From Elysia marginata (Eukaryota; Mollusca; Gastropoda; Plakobranchidae), in contig BMAT01007946.1 of the NCBI GenBank assembly GCA_019649035.1, positions 180,858 through 214,528 of the forward strand: DNA of 33,671 nucleotides, given 5' to 3'. Of the stretch, positions 12,995 through 23,345 are shown piece by piece (positions within the stretch are counted from its first letter, which is position 1; each line of letters opens with the position of its first letter). The position numbers and the translations under genes were made by a program. The notes below the pieces were generated by a model. It did not search any database. It worked only from the letters and a program-made list of their open reading frames with translations, and was not told the origin of the DNA.

Positions 12995-15900
12995 NNNNNG
13001 TGTCTCTCCCTCTCGCTCGATCTCTCTTTATCTCTCTCCCTCTATCTATCTATCTATTTATCTATATAAATGCGAAAATTCCGTGTGTGTGTGTGTGTGT
13101 GTGTTTGTATATATATATCATTCCTTTCTTGCTCTCGCTCTTCCTATCTCTTTCTTTCTAACTAATTTCCCGTCCTAACCCTTTTGGATGAAAAATACAT
13201 TTCCTCTTTTTTTATATTTCATTTCGTATTTTTGTGTCTCTTTCTTTCCAGTATTTCTTTTTTTTCTCTTTATGAATATTCTTCTTTTAACCACTTTCTA
13301 TTTTTTACTCTAATTGATAAGTTTGTCTTTTAACTTTTTTTTTGTTTCATCCCTATTTGTTTGTCATTTTTAATTCTCTTTATTTTCTATTTTTCATCCG
13401 CCTTGGTATAACCTTTTCTTTGTGTATACTCCAAATTATGTCACTATTTTAAGATTTTAATTTGAACTCTTAATCAAAGTCTATGTAACAAATTATAAAT
13501 CTGTTTACCTTTTAAGCTAGTTAACTGTCAGTCTACCTATCTATCACTTGTTCTATCTATTTATCAATATTATACCAACAAATATATCGATCTTTAGATA
13601 TATTACCAACACTATGGTTCAAAGTCATATCTCGCTAAGGATTTTCTTACGTGACAAAATGTCCTAGAGGTAGAATATATTAATAAGAAGTTGTTTTTGT
13701 GCTAGTTGTAGATTAAAACCCACTGAAATAATTAAGTTTTTAAGAAGCATCCATCCCTATTAATTATCTGACTTTCTCGTTTTCGTCAAACTTTCAAAAA
13801 AGAATGCTAAAAATTCAACCGTAAATTGATAATTCGTAGAGTGGCAGAATGTGAATTTTATCAGGAAAGAATAGGGCCACCTAAGACGGGTGCGTGCTCA
13901 TACCAATAATATCAAACATTTTTTTAACTGAGCCCCATAAATATCAACAATTTGACAAATAAATTATTTCAGAGAAGTTCCTGTTTCTTTGTATAAAATC
14001 TTTAAGCAACGCAAATCGCTTGAAAGTTTATAGAATTGCGCCAAGTAGTCAAAATGTTTTGGCCACATTTCCTTCATAATTATTTTTTCAAGGACTCGTG
14101 TTGTGGATAAATAAAAAAATACTTTTTAACAGACTGGCAAAAGAGGTCATCGTAAATAAAAGCAAAATAAACGTCAAGAAACTAATTTAATCGAAAACGA
14201 CCAACCCAGTCTAATGGACACAAAGAGAGGGGGAGGGGGGGGTAACTTAGATTAGAATAATTGAATATATGTGTATTGTAAGAAACACAAAACTGGGAAA
14301 TAAAGAAATGAAAACCTTCGTTAAAAAGTAAAAAATAACAACGTTACGTTCCTCCGCAACGCATGCCACCAGCCCAAACAAATCTAGTGGTCTATACGTC
14401 GCAAAACCGTCCCCATCACAATAGCAAAGAATAAAGATATACGGCATAAGACGGTGCTGTGTAGTGTAAAAAGAAGTTTCTATGTGGTGTAACATTATGG
14501 CGATCTAGACACTACAAAGGTGTTTAGGCTATTACGCTGCTCAGTTTACAAAATTACACCAAAAGCACAGAGACGGTGAAGGGGGGGGGGGGCGAGCTGA
14601 GAGTAGACAGACGTAGAAAGAAACAAGCATACAATTAGACAGACAGCAGACTGGCAGACAAACTGGTGTAGAGTATATAGAGACAGACAGACGAACAGAG
14701 GCATGACTAAGCAACTATTTTTTTTCCTAGACAGACAGTAGCACATGCACCAACACACTAGGAAACTTATAGCACCAGCAACATCAGCGCTGAGATGAGA
14801 GAATGGGAAGGCAACAGAAAAGGTTAATGCCGTAGAAAAGCCGTTCAACAAAGCTCGGCCGATCAGCCAAAAGATCCAATGCATGGAACGGCCTTCGGAA
14901 AAAAGCAGGGAACTCGATTGCCAAGGGCGGCAGAGTTTTCGCTTTCTGACAGGCCCGGGGCCTTCGATCTCGCTATAGATCGATAAGCAATAATAATCTT
15001 CATGCCTTCGTGATCCCGATCAAAAGTGCGTCTCTCGCCGCCGTGAACATTGCTATGCCAGTGTAAGTTCTGTTGCATTGCTCGACTGCAAGGGTCTTAG
15101 CCAGTCTGCTGAGTTCGGTGTGGGCGGGATCTTTATATAGAGAGTAAACAGAAGGGATGTATAATTCTTTAAGCGCAGTACTCGTACATGTAAATCGAGA
15201 CACTATTTCAGACTTTTCCTCAAACTTGAAGGAAATTAGAAGGTAGTTGAAGAGGAGGATTTTGTTCTAGATATTTTAAAGATAAGAATTTAATTTACAT
15301 TAAAGTTTTGTAGAAACAAAAAAGAATAAAAGATAAGTAATGGAACGGTTGAAGGTATGAAATAGCTATTCGAGAAAAGGGAGACTGGATGACAACTTTT
15401 TAGAAAACCAGTTTTCGTTTCCTTGCGGAGAAAACATAGGAGGAGGGGGGGGGTTGTTTTGTTTCCTTCCTTGCAAACGAAATTATAAGGGAGGGGAACT
15501 CCAAATCGAAGCAGCGATAAGAAAAATGAGCTTATGGATTTCAACAATACGAGTATGGGAGTTGTGTGGGAAAGGAGCCTTTCTCTCTAGAGAAGGAAAC
15601 ACTGGCTATTTATGTATTCAGTGCTTTAGTCAAACCTAGACTACTAGCTAGAAAAAAAGCGAACGATTCAGCTTACAGAGACGCAACGAAACAAGTATGA
15701 TCGTTGACAGACTCAGAAACGTATAGCTGGGTGCAATGAATATAAGTAAACATTCCATTAACACAGGGCACAAAATCGTTGCCTAAAAAAACCAAACCGT
15801 CCCTCTTCTCCACGTTTTTTTCTATTTTTTACTAATGTTTTCTAACTTTCTACTTCTAGAGTAACAATTGTTTAAATTTATCTCTCTTAAAGCGCACTAG

Positions 15901-16337
15901 GAAAGAGCGTACGACAACGAGAACATTATTTTTTTTTAGATTTTTGTTTTTAGTCAATTTTAAGCAAAAATACCACGTTTTCCTACAGCATTTTTCCTTT
16001 TCGGATATTTGAAATTGTCCATTGTCTTATACCTCAATTTGTCTCTTTAGGTGTCTCGAAGTAATAGACTTGGAAAAGTTATTAGCCCACAAATACAATA
16101 CAGTAATGATCATTGATGTTCATGGTACAACAACATCCCGACGCTGCAAGCTCATATTCTGTAAGATTTTCTGGAGTAATACAACACAAACTTACCATTC
16201 TCATCGGAAAGGTCGATAGTTTTGTTGGTGTGTGCGAACCCAGCCCGTCGCTTGATGCTGGTGAGAAGGTTGATCACTGCACAGCTCGGGTTTACTAGCA
16301 AGCTCTCGTTAGCTCCGAACTTGACGATAACAAACAT
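5789..16337 (-). CDS. CXorf65: CXorf65 homolog, four-exon gene (whole span)
   Basis: Joined coding exons are 16337-16196, 6926-6841, 6436-6363 and 5963-5789, giving about 158 residues against roughly 183 in human CXorf65 as I recall it. All three junctions keep phase (1, 0, 2) and have GT donors and AG acceptors. Matches to the human protein in order: an N-terminus starting MF-I-K-G-N, a conserved Cys-Val/Ala core, an RR-G turn, TIDL-DE-G across the first junction, KFLT with a nearby ETY, VPLL, and a basic Ser/Pro/Lys tail. The N-terminal half has the strand-helix-strand rhythm of a ubiquitin-like beta-grasp fold (my inference). There is no signal peptide or membrane segment, so it is probably intracellular. 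Function is unknown in any species, to my knowledge. Exon order and phase were derived before the family was recognised, so the two lines of support are partly independent. Confidence 0.82.
6363..6436 (-). CDS. CXorf65: CXorf65-like gene, exon 3
   Basis: A 74-nt exon with acceptor TTGTTCCAG and donor GTGAGT. It starts at phase 0 with EQMVEDGDSPVS and ends with TLQYTYVPLLD plus two bases. The VPLL motif and the preceding aromatic residues match human CXorf65. The other two frames are closed, so the frame is unambiguous. Confidence 0.82.
6437..6840 (-). other. Intron 2 of the CXorf65-like gene
   Basis: 404 bp between donor GTGAGA and acceptor TTCCAG. The exon 2 frame happens to stay open for another 66 codons into this intron, with several Cys. 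Nothing conserved is seen there, and splicing at the strong AAG/GTGAGA donor is preferred. Confidence 0.7.
6841..6926 (-). CDS. CXorf65: CXorf65-like gene, exon 2
   Basis: An 86-nt exon with a textbook acceptor (TTTCTACTTTGTTTTCAG) and strong donor (AAG/GTGAGA). It completes the Gly codon begun in exon 1 and reads LVKDLDVHKFENATKFLT, then SHETYILVQK. The KFLT motif and following Tyr match human KFLTARNTYYV. It exits in phase 0, matching exon 3. Confidence 0.85.
9620..9659 (+). repeat. tRNA-like SINE-head relic
   Basis: TGGCAAGGCGG (A-box-like, 9620-9630) is followed 19 nt later by GGTTCGGGTC (B-box-like, 9650-9659). The spacing is short for an intact tRNA and the flanks do not fold into one. 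It may be a shortened tRNA-derived SINE head or a chance pair. Confidence 0.25.
10615..10643. repeat. Poly-C followed by (CA)n
   Basis: Thirteen C residues at 10615-10627 are followed by an interrupted CA repeat. Confidence 0.9.
10743..10935. repeat. (TC)n microsatellite, two blocks
   Basis: A TC array of about 60 bp, imperfect TC-rich sequence with a TCTAT patch, a short (CA)n at about 10862-10872, and a second TC block of about 20 bp. The Leu/Ser-rich and Arg/Glu-rich ORFs here are repeat artefacts. Confidence 0.95.
12950..13065. repeat. (TC)n microsatellite containing an assembly gap
   Basis: A TC array of about 45 bp is interrupted by five N at 12995-12999, then imperfect TC sequence and a CTAT run. 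The true length of the array is unknown because of the gap. Confidence 0.95.
12995..12999. other. Assembly gap (5 N)
   Basis: Five N bases in the middle of a TC repeat. The small size suggests a placeholder rather than a measured length. Confidence 0.98.
13083..13104. repeat. (TG)n microsatellite
   Basis: About eleven GT units followed by a short AT alternation. Confidence 0.9.
15110..15139 (-). promoter_or_regulatory. Candidate TATA/initiator core promoter inside intron 1
   Basis: On the minus strand TATATAAAG (15139-15131) is followed by a GC-box-like CCCGCCC (15127-15121). An initiator-like TCAGCA has its A at 15110, 29 nt from the first T of the TATA box, which is the canonical spacing. 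The first ATG downstream (15078) opens a 71-codon frame to 14863 starting MQQNLHWHSNVHGGERR. A second ATG at 14884 opens 112 codons with a hydrophobic start. Neither matches a family I know. It could be the promoter of a nested gene, an intronic non-coding transcript, or a mobile-element promoter. Confidence 0.4.
16196..16337 (-). CDS. CXorf65: CXorf65-like gene, exon 1 (start codon)
   Basis: The ATG at 16337 begins MFVIVKFGANESLLVNPSC, followed by AVINLLTSIKRRAGF and TIDLSDEN, and the exon ends one base into a Gly codon at donor AATG/GTAAGT. Human CXorf65 has the same start (MF-I-K-G-N), the same Cys, a paired basic turn and TIDL-DE-G at the same spacing. The ATG aligns with the human start, so I take it as the true start. 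Confidence 0.85.
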
Positions 16338-16344
16338 TACTGCG

Positions 16345-16356
16345 GTTGCTGGCGAC
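16345..16356 (-). promoter_or_regulatory. X-box-like (RFX) element just upstream of exon 1 ATG
   Basis: GTCGCCAGCAAC on the minus strand joins the two RFX half-sites (GTYRCC and RGYAAC) with no spacer. It lies 8 nt upstream of the start codon, so it would be in the leader or at the transcription start. Usual X-boxes have a short spacer, so the match is imperfect. Confidence 0.3.
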
Positions 16357-17640
16357 TTGTGTCCACAGAACAGAAGCTAAGAAGATGATGATGATGAAGT
16401 GAAAAATACTGTAATTATAATCCTATACTCTGAAGTGTGTATGCGAGTCTGGAACAGCCCTCCCTTACGACAATCTAAGACGCAAGATGGTAACACAGTT
16501 TGATGTCTCGCATTGTTGTCTAAATAGCTGTTATTTGGTTAGATATCTCTGTTTATTACTATTCACAATTTGGTCCTGATCTCTCATCTGTTCATTATCA
16601 TACCATCAAGATCAGATTCCATATGGCACAGAATTTCTCCTAAATCCACTACACGGCAATCGATAAAAAATGAAACTGGAGAATAAATAAAAATAATTAT
16701 GTTTTTGTAATTATGAATATCAAGACTATACAAAAATTATGCATAATATATTTGCAAATTATTTAGAATGGCGTTTCAAAAAGTTAGATACCTATGACTT
16801 TATCAATAATATTGTAATCTGTGAATAGTTGACCTTGGCCCACATTGAGGACCAACTAGTCAAACATTTCTAGACCGCACATGTATGATAAATTTGCCCC
16901 TAACTTGTAAATAATGTCTTGAAGATATGGGTAGGCATGACATTTTTTCTCAACACAGTACATTATTTTTATGGAATCAAAAGCAAAACAAAAACTGAAA
17001 ATTGTTTCTAAAGTGAAAAAAGAGAACCTCAAAAGTACTTTCGGTACGATTTCAAAATCAAAGAAGTTCACAAAAATGGCTTTGCACCATGCTCGTGAAA
17101 AATCTTCGGTAATGAATTTTGTTACTGCAATATGGTGTTAAAACTAGAAGGGTGGACTTGCACAGTAGCCTGTTTGACGATAGAAGCTTATAAAATGGTC
17201 TTCACAAACTTTTTATTTTGTTTCTAGATCTCAAGTGAAACGTCGAATTTATTGAGAGTGAGAGCGACTATTAGAAACCCGGCTTAGTTTGGTTTTTTTT
17301 TAATCACAGGTCTTTTAAATTTAGCATTTCATTGTTGATTCTGGACGGACTGCTTTTAATAGTGTTTGGGGCTCCTCAAGATCTAGACTTAGGTGAAGAA
17401 GAAGAAAATAGAAAAAGGTGTCTTAATTCTTGCAAAACTTTGCCAGAGTGAGAGAGTACAAAAGATAAGAAAATAGAGGGGAAAAGGCAAGGAAGAGCGA
17501 AAAAAGAAGGAGACAGAGAATGGAAGTTGAGGTGTGCCATCGTGCATTGTGAGGCAGCATAGTAGATTTAGGAAAAAAAAAAGATAGGCGACCGACAGAT
17601 AGACACATACTTGAAAATATGGTTAAAGATATTGTTAAAT
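16357..17640. other. 5' flank and intergenic DNA, no supported gene
   Basis: A short GAT repeat sits at about 16385-16398. The rest is AT-rich without a convincing ORF or splice pair. Confidence 0.5.
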
Positions 17641-17682
17641 AGATTAGATAGATAGGTTCATAGATAGACAGACAGACAGACC

Positions 17683-17741
<59 letters not shown>

Positions 17742-17812
17742 GCATAGATAGATAGATAGATGATCGATGATTGGATGGATGGATGGATGGATAGATAGAT
17801 AGAATTGGTTGA
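17641..17812. repeat. (TAGA)n microsatellite with (GGAT)n segment
   Basis: Imperfect to perfect TAGA units interrupted by CAGA units (about 17665-17680) and followed by GGAT units (about 17773-17792), then more TAGA. Confidence 0.95.
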
Positions 17813-19640
17813 AAGAGAGAGAGAGGGGGGGGATAGGCAGAGATAGAGAGAAGGGACAAATACTTATTAGTTACAAAGCCGTTGAATTCAAATCTTAAAG
17901 ACGTAAAACATATAGGGAAAATGTCATGAACAAGGTCTTAATATCGAAGCGATAATTAAAATATTAATTTGTTTAAATAGTTTGTAAATTTCATTAAAAG
18001 AGTGATGGGGTGAGGGGAGGGAGAAAAGGAAAATAAGTGTGATGAAATAGAGAGGCGACAGAGGGAGAAGAAAGAGAAAGAGAGAATTTTTTAAAAACGT
18101 GACATTTTGTTTAGATTTAAACATAAAATATGAAGTATCTGGGCTTGAAATTTAGAGCCTGAAAAGGTGTTGATATTGTGTTAATTGTATTTCTTTGTCA
18201 CCGTTCTTATAACGGGCTATTCAGCTTGTAATAGTAATAATAATGATGATGTTGAAAAACAATGTTAATAATTACAAAGAAATACAATATCTTTCATGTT
18301 TTAATAAATGTGATTGGTAAATTATTATTGGGGTATAGTTGTTACTGTTAGGATAAAAACAAACAAAAATGGAAGAAGAGTAAAACTACAAGGAGAAAAG
18401 ATTGAAGAAGAAAAGGCAAAATAAATTAATTTGCCATATTAATAAGAGCAGGAAGTTTTTCTTGGCTCTGGTTGGGTTTTTTTCTCGTATCAAAATACAA
18501 AAAGTAACCAAGAGCTACTCATAACAGCACCTAGAGAAGGTATTGGCACCAGTACCCTTTGAGTTAAGAAGTGAAAAAGCATTATTTGAACACGTGTGGT
18601 AAGAGGAACATATCAGGAAACTAAACTAGTTTTAAATTAAACTTATCTATAATCGAATTGTTCAAAAGATTCTCCCTTTCAGGTTTATCATCAAATCTAT
18701 ACGTAAGAATATCAGACCTAAGGAGAATTAAGTTATCAGTATTCCATGCGTCAAACAAAGATATTGGTGAAGTAATAATTCATTGATTCCTCTTGTGAAC
18801 GACAATTGACGCAAGAGATTTCACTCGTTAAGTTTATTATTTTCAGAATTCTCTTTAGCCTAGGCCACCATGCTAATGTAATGATCGAAAGAGTAAAAAC
18901 GGAAAATAAGATTGTCAGTCGAGGAAAAGAGGGAATAACTTTTGTTTCTGTCTAGTAAAAGGGGAAAATGAGAGAGATTAGATTAGATTGATAACAAATG
19001 AAACTCCGCGGTAACGTTATCACTTATCTCCAAATAAACACATTCTTGTTTCAACAGTGTCAAAATTCTTTGCTCTTTTTATGTAGATGTAGTAATTTTT
19101 TCAAATTGTTTCCATTCGGCTGTAGGCCTTACGTGTCCATTTGAAAACACAAGTAAGGAATATGTAAAAGGACCAACTATGTTGCATTTTAAGCACAAAG
19201 TAAATAAATATTTCGAATTTAAAACACATCCTCATTATCCTTCAGAATTAATGTTTTAATATTTTTAAAACTTTGGTCATTACTTGCCTATTTGGATCAG
19301 GCCCTACCTACTGCAATCTTCACGCATCCAGTATGAAGATTAGAAAATTAACCGTTATAACTGAGCTCTGCACGTCCACGTTGTTTTCTTTAACGCATTA
19401 GTGCAATTATCACACGTCTCTGAATGCCTTCCATGGCCAACACACTTACGACATTAATCCGTCAACGCCAAGCCTAAGTTTCAACAGCCCCCCTGCTGAG
19501 AGCGCTCAATACAATGCTAGTCAGAACACTTAATAGAATGGTTATAGCAATCCTAGCACACAGGAGTAGAATGGTAGACTAAAATTAATATGATTGTACC
19601 AACTGGTTCAGAGGACTCTATACCCATGGGTGCATGAAGC
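17813..19640. other. Intergenic DNA, no supported gene
   Basis: AT-rich sequence starting with a GA/G-rich tract. No coding exon or RNA gene is recognisable. Confidence 0.5.
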
Positions 19641-19689
19641 TTGCGTTATTCAGCTTCTAATAGCACACGAATAGTCATATACACACCAA

Positions 19690-19850
19690 GACGAAAGCGA
19701 CGCCTTATCAGCGGTCATGTTATCACACATGACGACACCATTTCGTTCTCGTCGCAAGGGACGCCGAGTTATTTTTAGGCGAGCGTGACATTTTATTGGT
19801 GATTGGTTGAGAGTGGGTAAAGCTAACCAATCGGGGCGACCAAGTAGGGT
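19690..19850. promoter_or_regulatory. CCAAT-rich, GC-elevated island (possible promoter)
   Basis: Three CCAAT boxes lie within 37 bp: two on the minus strand (ATTGG at 19795-19799 and 19802-19806) and one on the plus strand (19827-19831). The neighbouring sequence is GC-rich with several CpG. A perfect 6-bp hairpin, GTCATG/CATGAC, sits at 19714-19733. The minus strand is open over 19650-19919, but the reading has no recognisable domain. It may be a promoter or a degraded mobile element. Confidence 0.3.
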
Positions 19851-19919
19851 GAATAGGTCCAATTCACCTCCAAGCAGCCGACGGCTTCCATTCATCTGAA
19901 AGCGCAATGTTATTTTCAT

Positions 19920-20840
19920 TACGTTAGCAAAGACCCTTCATGTTTCTATGGCTTAAAATGAGTTATGTCTCGTCTTGAACTCTGCATTTTTTTTTATATT
20001 TCAGGGTTTGATTGCTAAATTACCCTCAAACCATGTTTTTTATTTAATGTATTTGTTTTCCTATTCATCTATCTTACTTTCAGTTTTGCAAACTGTGAGC
20101 AAGGCCCATTTTTGAAACGACGTTCTGCGTCCATAAATTTTTTGTTTGTTTCTTTGTTTTGTTTCATTTTGCTGTTGTTGTTGATGCTGTTGTTGTTGTT
20201 TTTGTGGGGTTTGTTATCTTGTTTGTGTGTTTGTTTCGCTTTCTTTCTGTTTGATCTTTGTTATATTTTGACTCACAAGCTTCAATTAACGTCTCTTTAA
20301 AATTAACGCACAACTTACTGGATCTCAAATAGACCGGAATTAACAAAGTTGTAAAAACCACTTCAGATACAGCGTTGGTGGTTTTCTTTTTTTAATTTGT
20401 CAGTTTATTCCTCTGATCTTTTTGCTAAATAGAGGAACTACCATTTGATTCTGTTATAAATATTACCACTAACGTGCGATTGATAATTTTAATGTATTTT
20501 TTAGTTTTAAAAATAGGTATCAAAGCAAATTCATCAGTCTTTTAATTTTCAAATCTACAATTGTTTGTGTTCCAGCAGTGTAAAATTTAAACCGATCAAA
20601 CATTATTATAGTTTCAGTAGTTATAAACCTCCACAGCTTCAGTCTCCCCTTTTATAAGCCCTGATAATTTTTTTAAGTTTTTCTCTTAATTTCTTTTCAT
20701 CAATCGAATTGAAAAAAAATAATACAGTGTAAATTTTTATACACTTTTTGGAAAAGTAATATAGTTCAGACTTGTAGATAGGTTGTCAACAACTTGTTAT
20801 TGTGATTTTGGTGAGGGAAAATACCATTCGGCCTACAATA
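19920..20840. other. Intergenic DNA, no supported gene
   Basis: AT- and T-rich sequence. The 20112-20300 ORF is a T/G-rich low-complexity artefact (TGTTGTTG runs). Confidence 0.5.
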
Positions 20841-22090
20841 ATCTTTATTTCGGTAAGAATTGTTGAATACATTTAACATTTTACTTCTTTTCTCATTGAA
20901 GAAGTCTATGGAAATGTTATTGTTAAACATTAAGATCTCTAACTTACTTTCAAACTTTTATGAAACGCCGTCTCTTTTTGTACCTAAAAAACATTAGATG
21001 TGACTTAACCTTCCCTAGACTGGAACACTCCGCTGCTTCTTCAATAGTCACGGAAAGTTTATTAACTCAAGTCTCTCTAGTTTGCTTGTTTTTCTAGGGC
21101 TTGTTTGGGTTAAACTTAAAGGTTGAGACTGAGAGGTTTAGTAAATGTTGTCGATCGACATATGGCGTTTTTACTTAAGATGCACAGAAAGAGTACGTTT
21201 TCAGTGACTTAAGTACAAGTTGATAGCTTTAAAGCTTTTAGTTGATTATTCTGCCGGAATACCCCGGCTTCTATTTAAGCCTAAGATAAGATAGTTTTAT
21301 CACATTTTAGATTGTAAACAAAATATAAACTTAACACTTTATGTTGAGTGTAGTATTTGTATACCAGAGCCTGTTAGAAAAAAACTATTGTGGGGTTTAT
21401 TTCTTTTCTGATTGGGTTAATGATATGGAGGGGGGGGGGGAGAGAGAATCTTTTAAGGGAACGAACTTATTGAGCAACCTAATTTCATATCGTAAATTAC
21501 AATTACTTCCCTTGGTCTATACGATATGATTTGGTTGTTGTGCTTAAAGTATTTCAGTGTTTTAGGACAGACACCTAGGACAAAGTAAAAAATCACGGGT
21601 CATTGATTTTTATATAGGCCCAATATTTCTTGTCTGCATTAGTTCTGGTAGATGCGATCTTCACATTTTCTTTATCACATTATAATCTAAAGCGGCCGTG
21701 TCCCTCCCCCCCCCCTTCAAAAGAGTAGTCGGTAAAATCACTGTGTAAAATATTCAATAATAATCATATTAGTTTTTGAAACTATCAAGTCATATTTACA
21801 AACGTTCATTTTTTTTTAGATTTCTCTTTAGCAAACCCAGCTGCATGTTTTCTGTTTAGCTATAAGAAAGTTATAGAGCAATCCAATACAGTTTGAGTGA
21901 TTTAACTTTAAAACACGGAAGCCAAACTTGAAAGCTGTGAACCAAAATTTTTCAGAATAAATACTGGTTGATTTAACTTTTAAGACAATTCCACGCTTAG
22001 ATATAGCGTTCGAACTGTCAACCGCATGTGTACACATTCAGAGAGACAAATATGTGTATGACCTGTGGAAGCCACAGAACAGTCTAACTT
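20841..22090. repeat. Tandem duplication, unit 1 (about 1.25 kb)
   Basis: This stretch is repeated in the same orientation at about 22098-23345, with an offset near 1,257 bp at both ends (AATACATTTAAC at 20866 and 22123; GAACAGTCT at 22078 and 23334). By eye the units are roughly three-quarters identical with many small indels, so the duplication is old. Short blocks are nearly identical (see findings). No conserved ORF is shared. Unit 1 carries a G run at 21428-21438 and a C run near 21706 that differ in unit 2. Confidence 0.85.
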
Positions 22091-22097
22091 TAGGCTC

Positions 22098-23345
22098 AAA
22101 ATATATCCTTTTTCGGGTATGTAATACATTTAACGTTGTACTACTAAGTCTCATTGAAGAAGTCTGTGAAAATGTTATTATATAGTTAATCATTGAGATC
22201 TTTAACCTACTTACAAACTTGTGACTCGTATTCTTTTTTATACTGGTAACGTTAACTAAAAAACAATTGAGGTGGCTTAGCCTTCCCTAGACCAGAAAAC
22301 TCCGCTGCTTCTTCAATAGTCGCGGAAAGTTCATTTCACTGATATCTCTCTACTTTGTTTTCTCCAGGGCTTCTTGGCTTTTGACGTTGAGAGGTTTAGT
22401 AAATGTTGTCGATCGACGGATACCGTTTTTACTTTGAGAGTCACAGTGTAAGTTATCAGTGATCTATAGTACAAGTTGATCGGTTTAGTTGATTACTCTG
22501 CCGGATTGCTTCTGCATCTATTGAAGCTTAAGGTAAGACTATTTTATCATCATTTAGGTGGAAAATACAGTATCATTATTATAAACTTAAAATCTTATAT
22601 TTAATGTAGTATTTGTATAACAGAGATTGTTAGAAGGCACTATTGTGGGGTTTATTTCTTTTCTGATTGAGTAAGTGACAAGGGGGGATCTTTTAACCGA
22701 ACGAACTTATTGAGTAAATTACAATTACTTCCCTTGGCTTATACGATTATGACTTGTTTGCTGTGTTAAGTATCTTAGTATTTTCAGTAAGATCCTTTTT
22801 TACCTGAAGGGATGTATTCATGGGTCTTTCTTTTCTTTATATATGTCCAATGTTTCTTGTCTGCATTAGATCTGGTAAATACGATCTTCACATTTTCTTT
22901 ATCACATTATAATTTAAAGCGGCCGTGTCCCTCTCTCTCTCCCACCTACCCCCAAAAGAGTAGTCAATAAAATCACTGTGTAAGGAAAGATATTCAACAA
23001 TAATTATATTGGTGTTTGGAACCATCAAGTCGCATTTATGAACGTATATTCTTCTTTTTAGATTTCTGTTTAGCAAACCCAGCTGCAGTTTTTTTTCTGT
23101 TTAGCAATAAGAAATTAAGAGTTCAATACAGCACAGTTTAAGTGATTTAACTTTAAAACACGGAATCAAAATTTGAAAGCTGTGAACGAAAATTTTGCAC
23201 AGAATATCTGCTGGTTGGTTTGAGACAATTTGACGGTTAGTTATAACATCCCAAGTGCCAAACGCATGTCTACACGAGACGTACTCAGAGAGACAAACCT
23301 TATTATCTGTGCGTTTGACCTGTGAGATCCAGGGAACAGTCTATC
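22098..23345. repeat. Tandem duplication, unit 2 (about 1.25 kb)
   Basis: The direct partner of the preceding unit. It holds the nearest AATAAA on the minus strand (22656-22651) downstream of the large membrane-protein gene, so it may form part of that gene's 3' untranslated region. Confidence 0.85.

Larger units (their letters stand above)
6927..16195 (-). other. Intron 1 of the CXorf65-like gene (9.3 kb)
   Basis: This long intron is AT-rich and holds poly-C/CA, two TC arrays, a TG array, the N gap, a tRNA-like relic near 9.62 kb, a coding-like patch at 8106-8345 and a TATA/initiator promoter near 15.1 kb (entries below). Other stretches such as 9700-10600, 11000-12900 and 13200-14850 show only low-complexity or chance ORFs. 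G runs at about 14580-14592 and 15440-15452 are mononucleotide tracts. Confidence 0.75.

Noticed and set aside
19714-19733. GTCATG/CATGAC hairpin as a terminator or attachment site
   Set aside because: A 6-bp stem with an 8-nt loop is expected by chance in a window of this size; there is no partner site.
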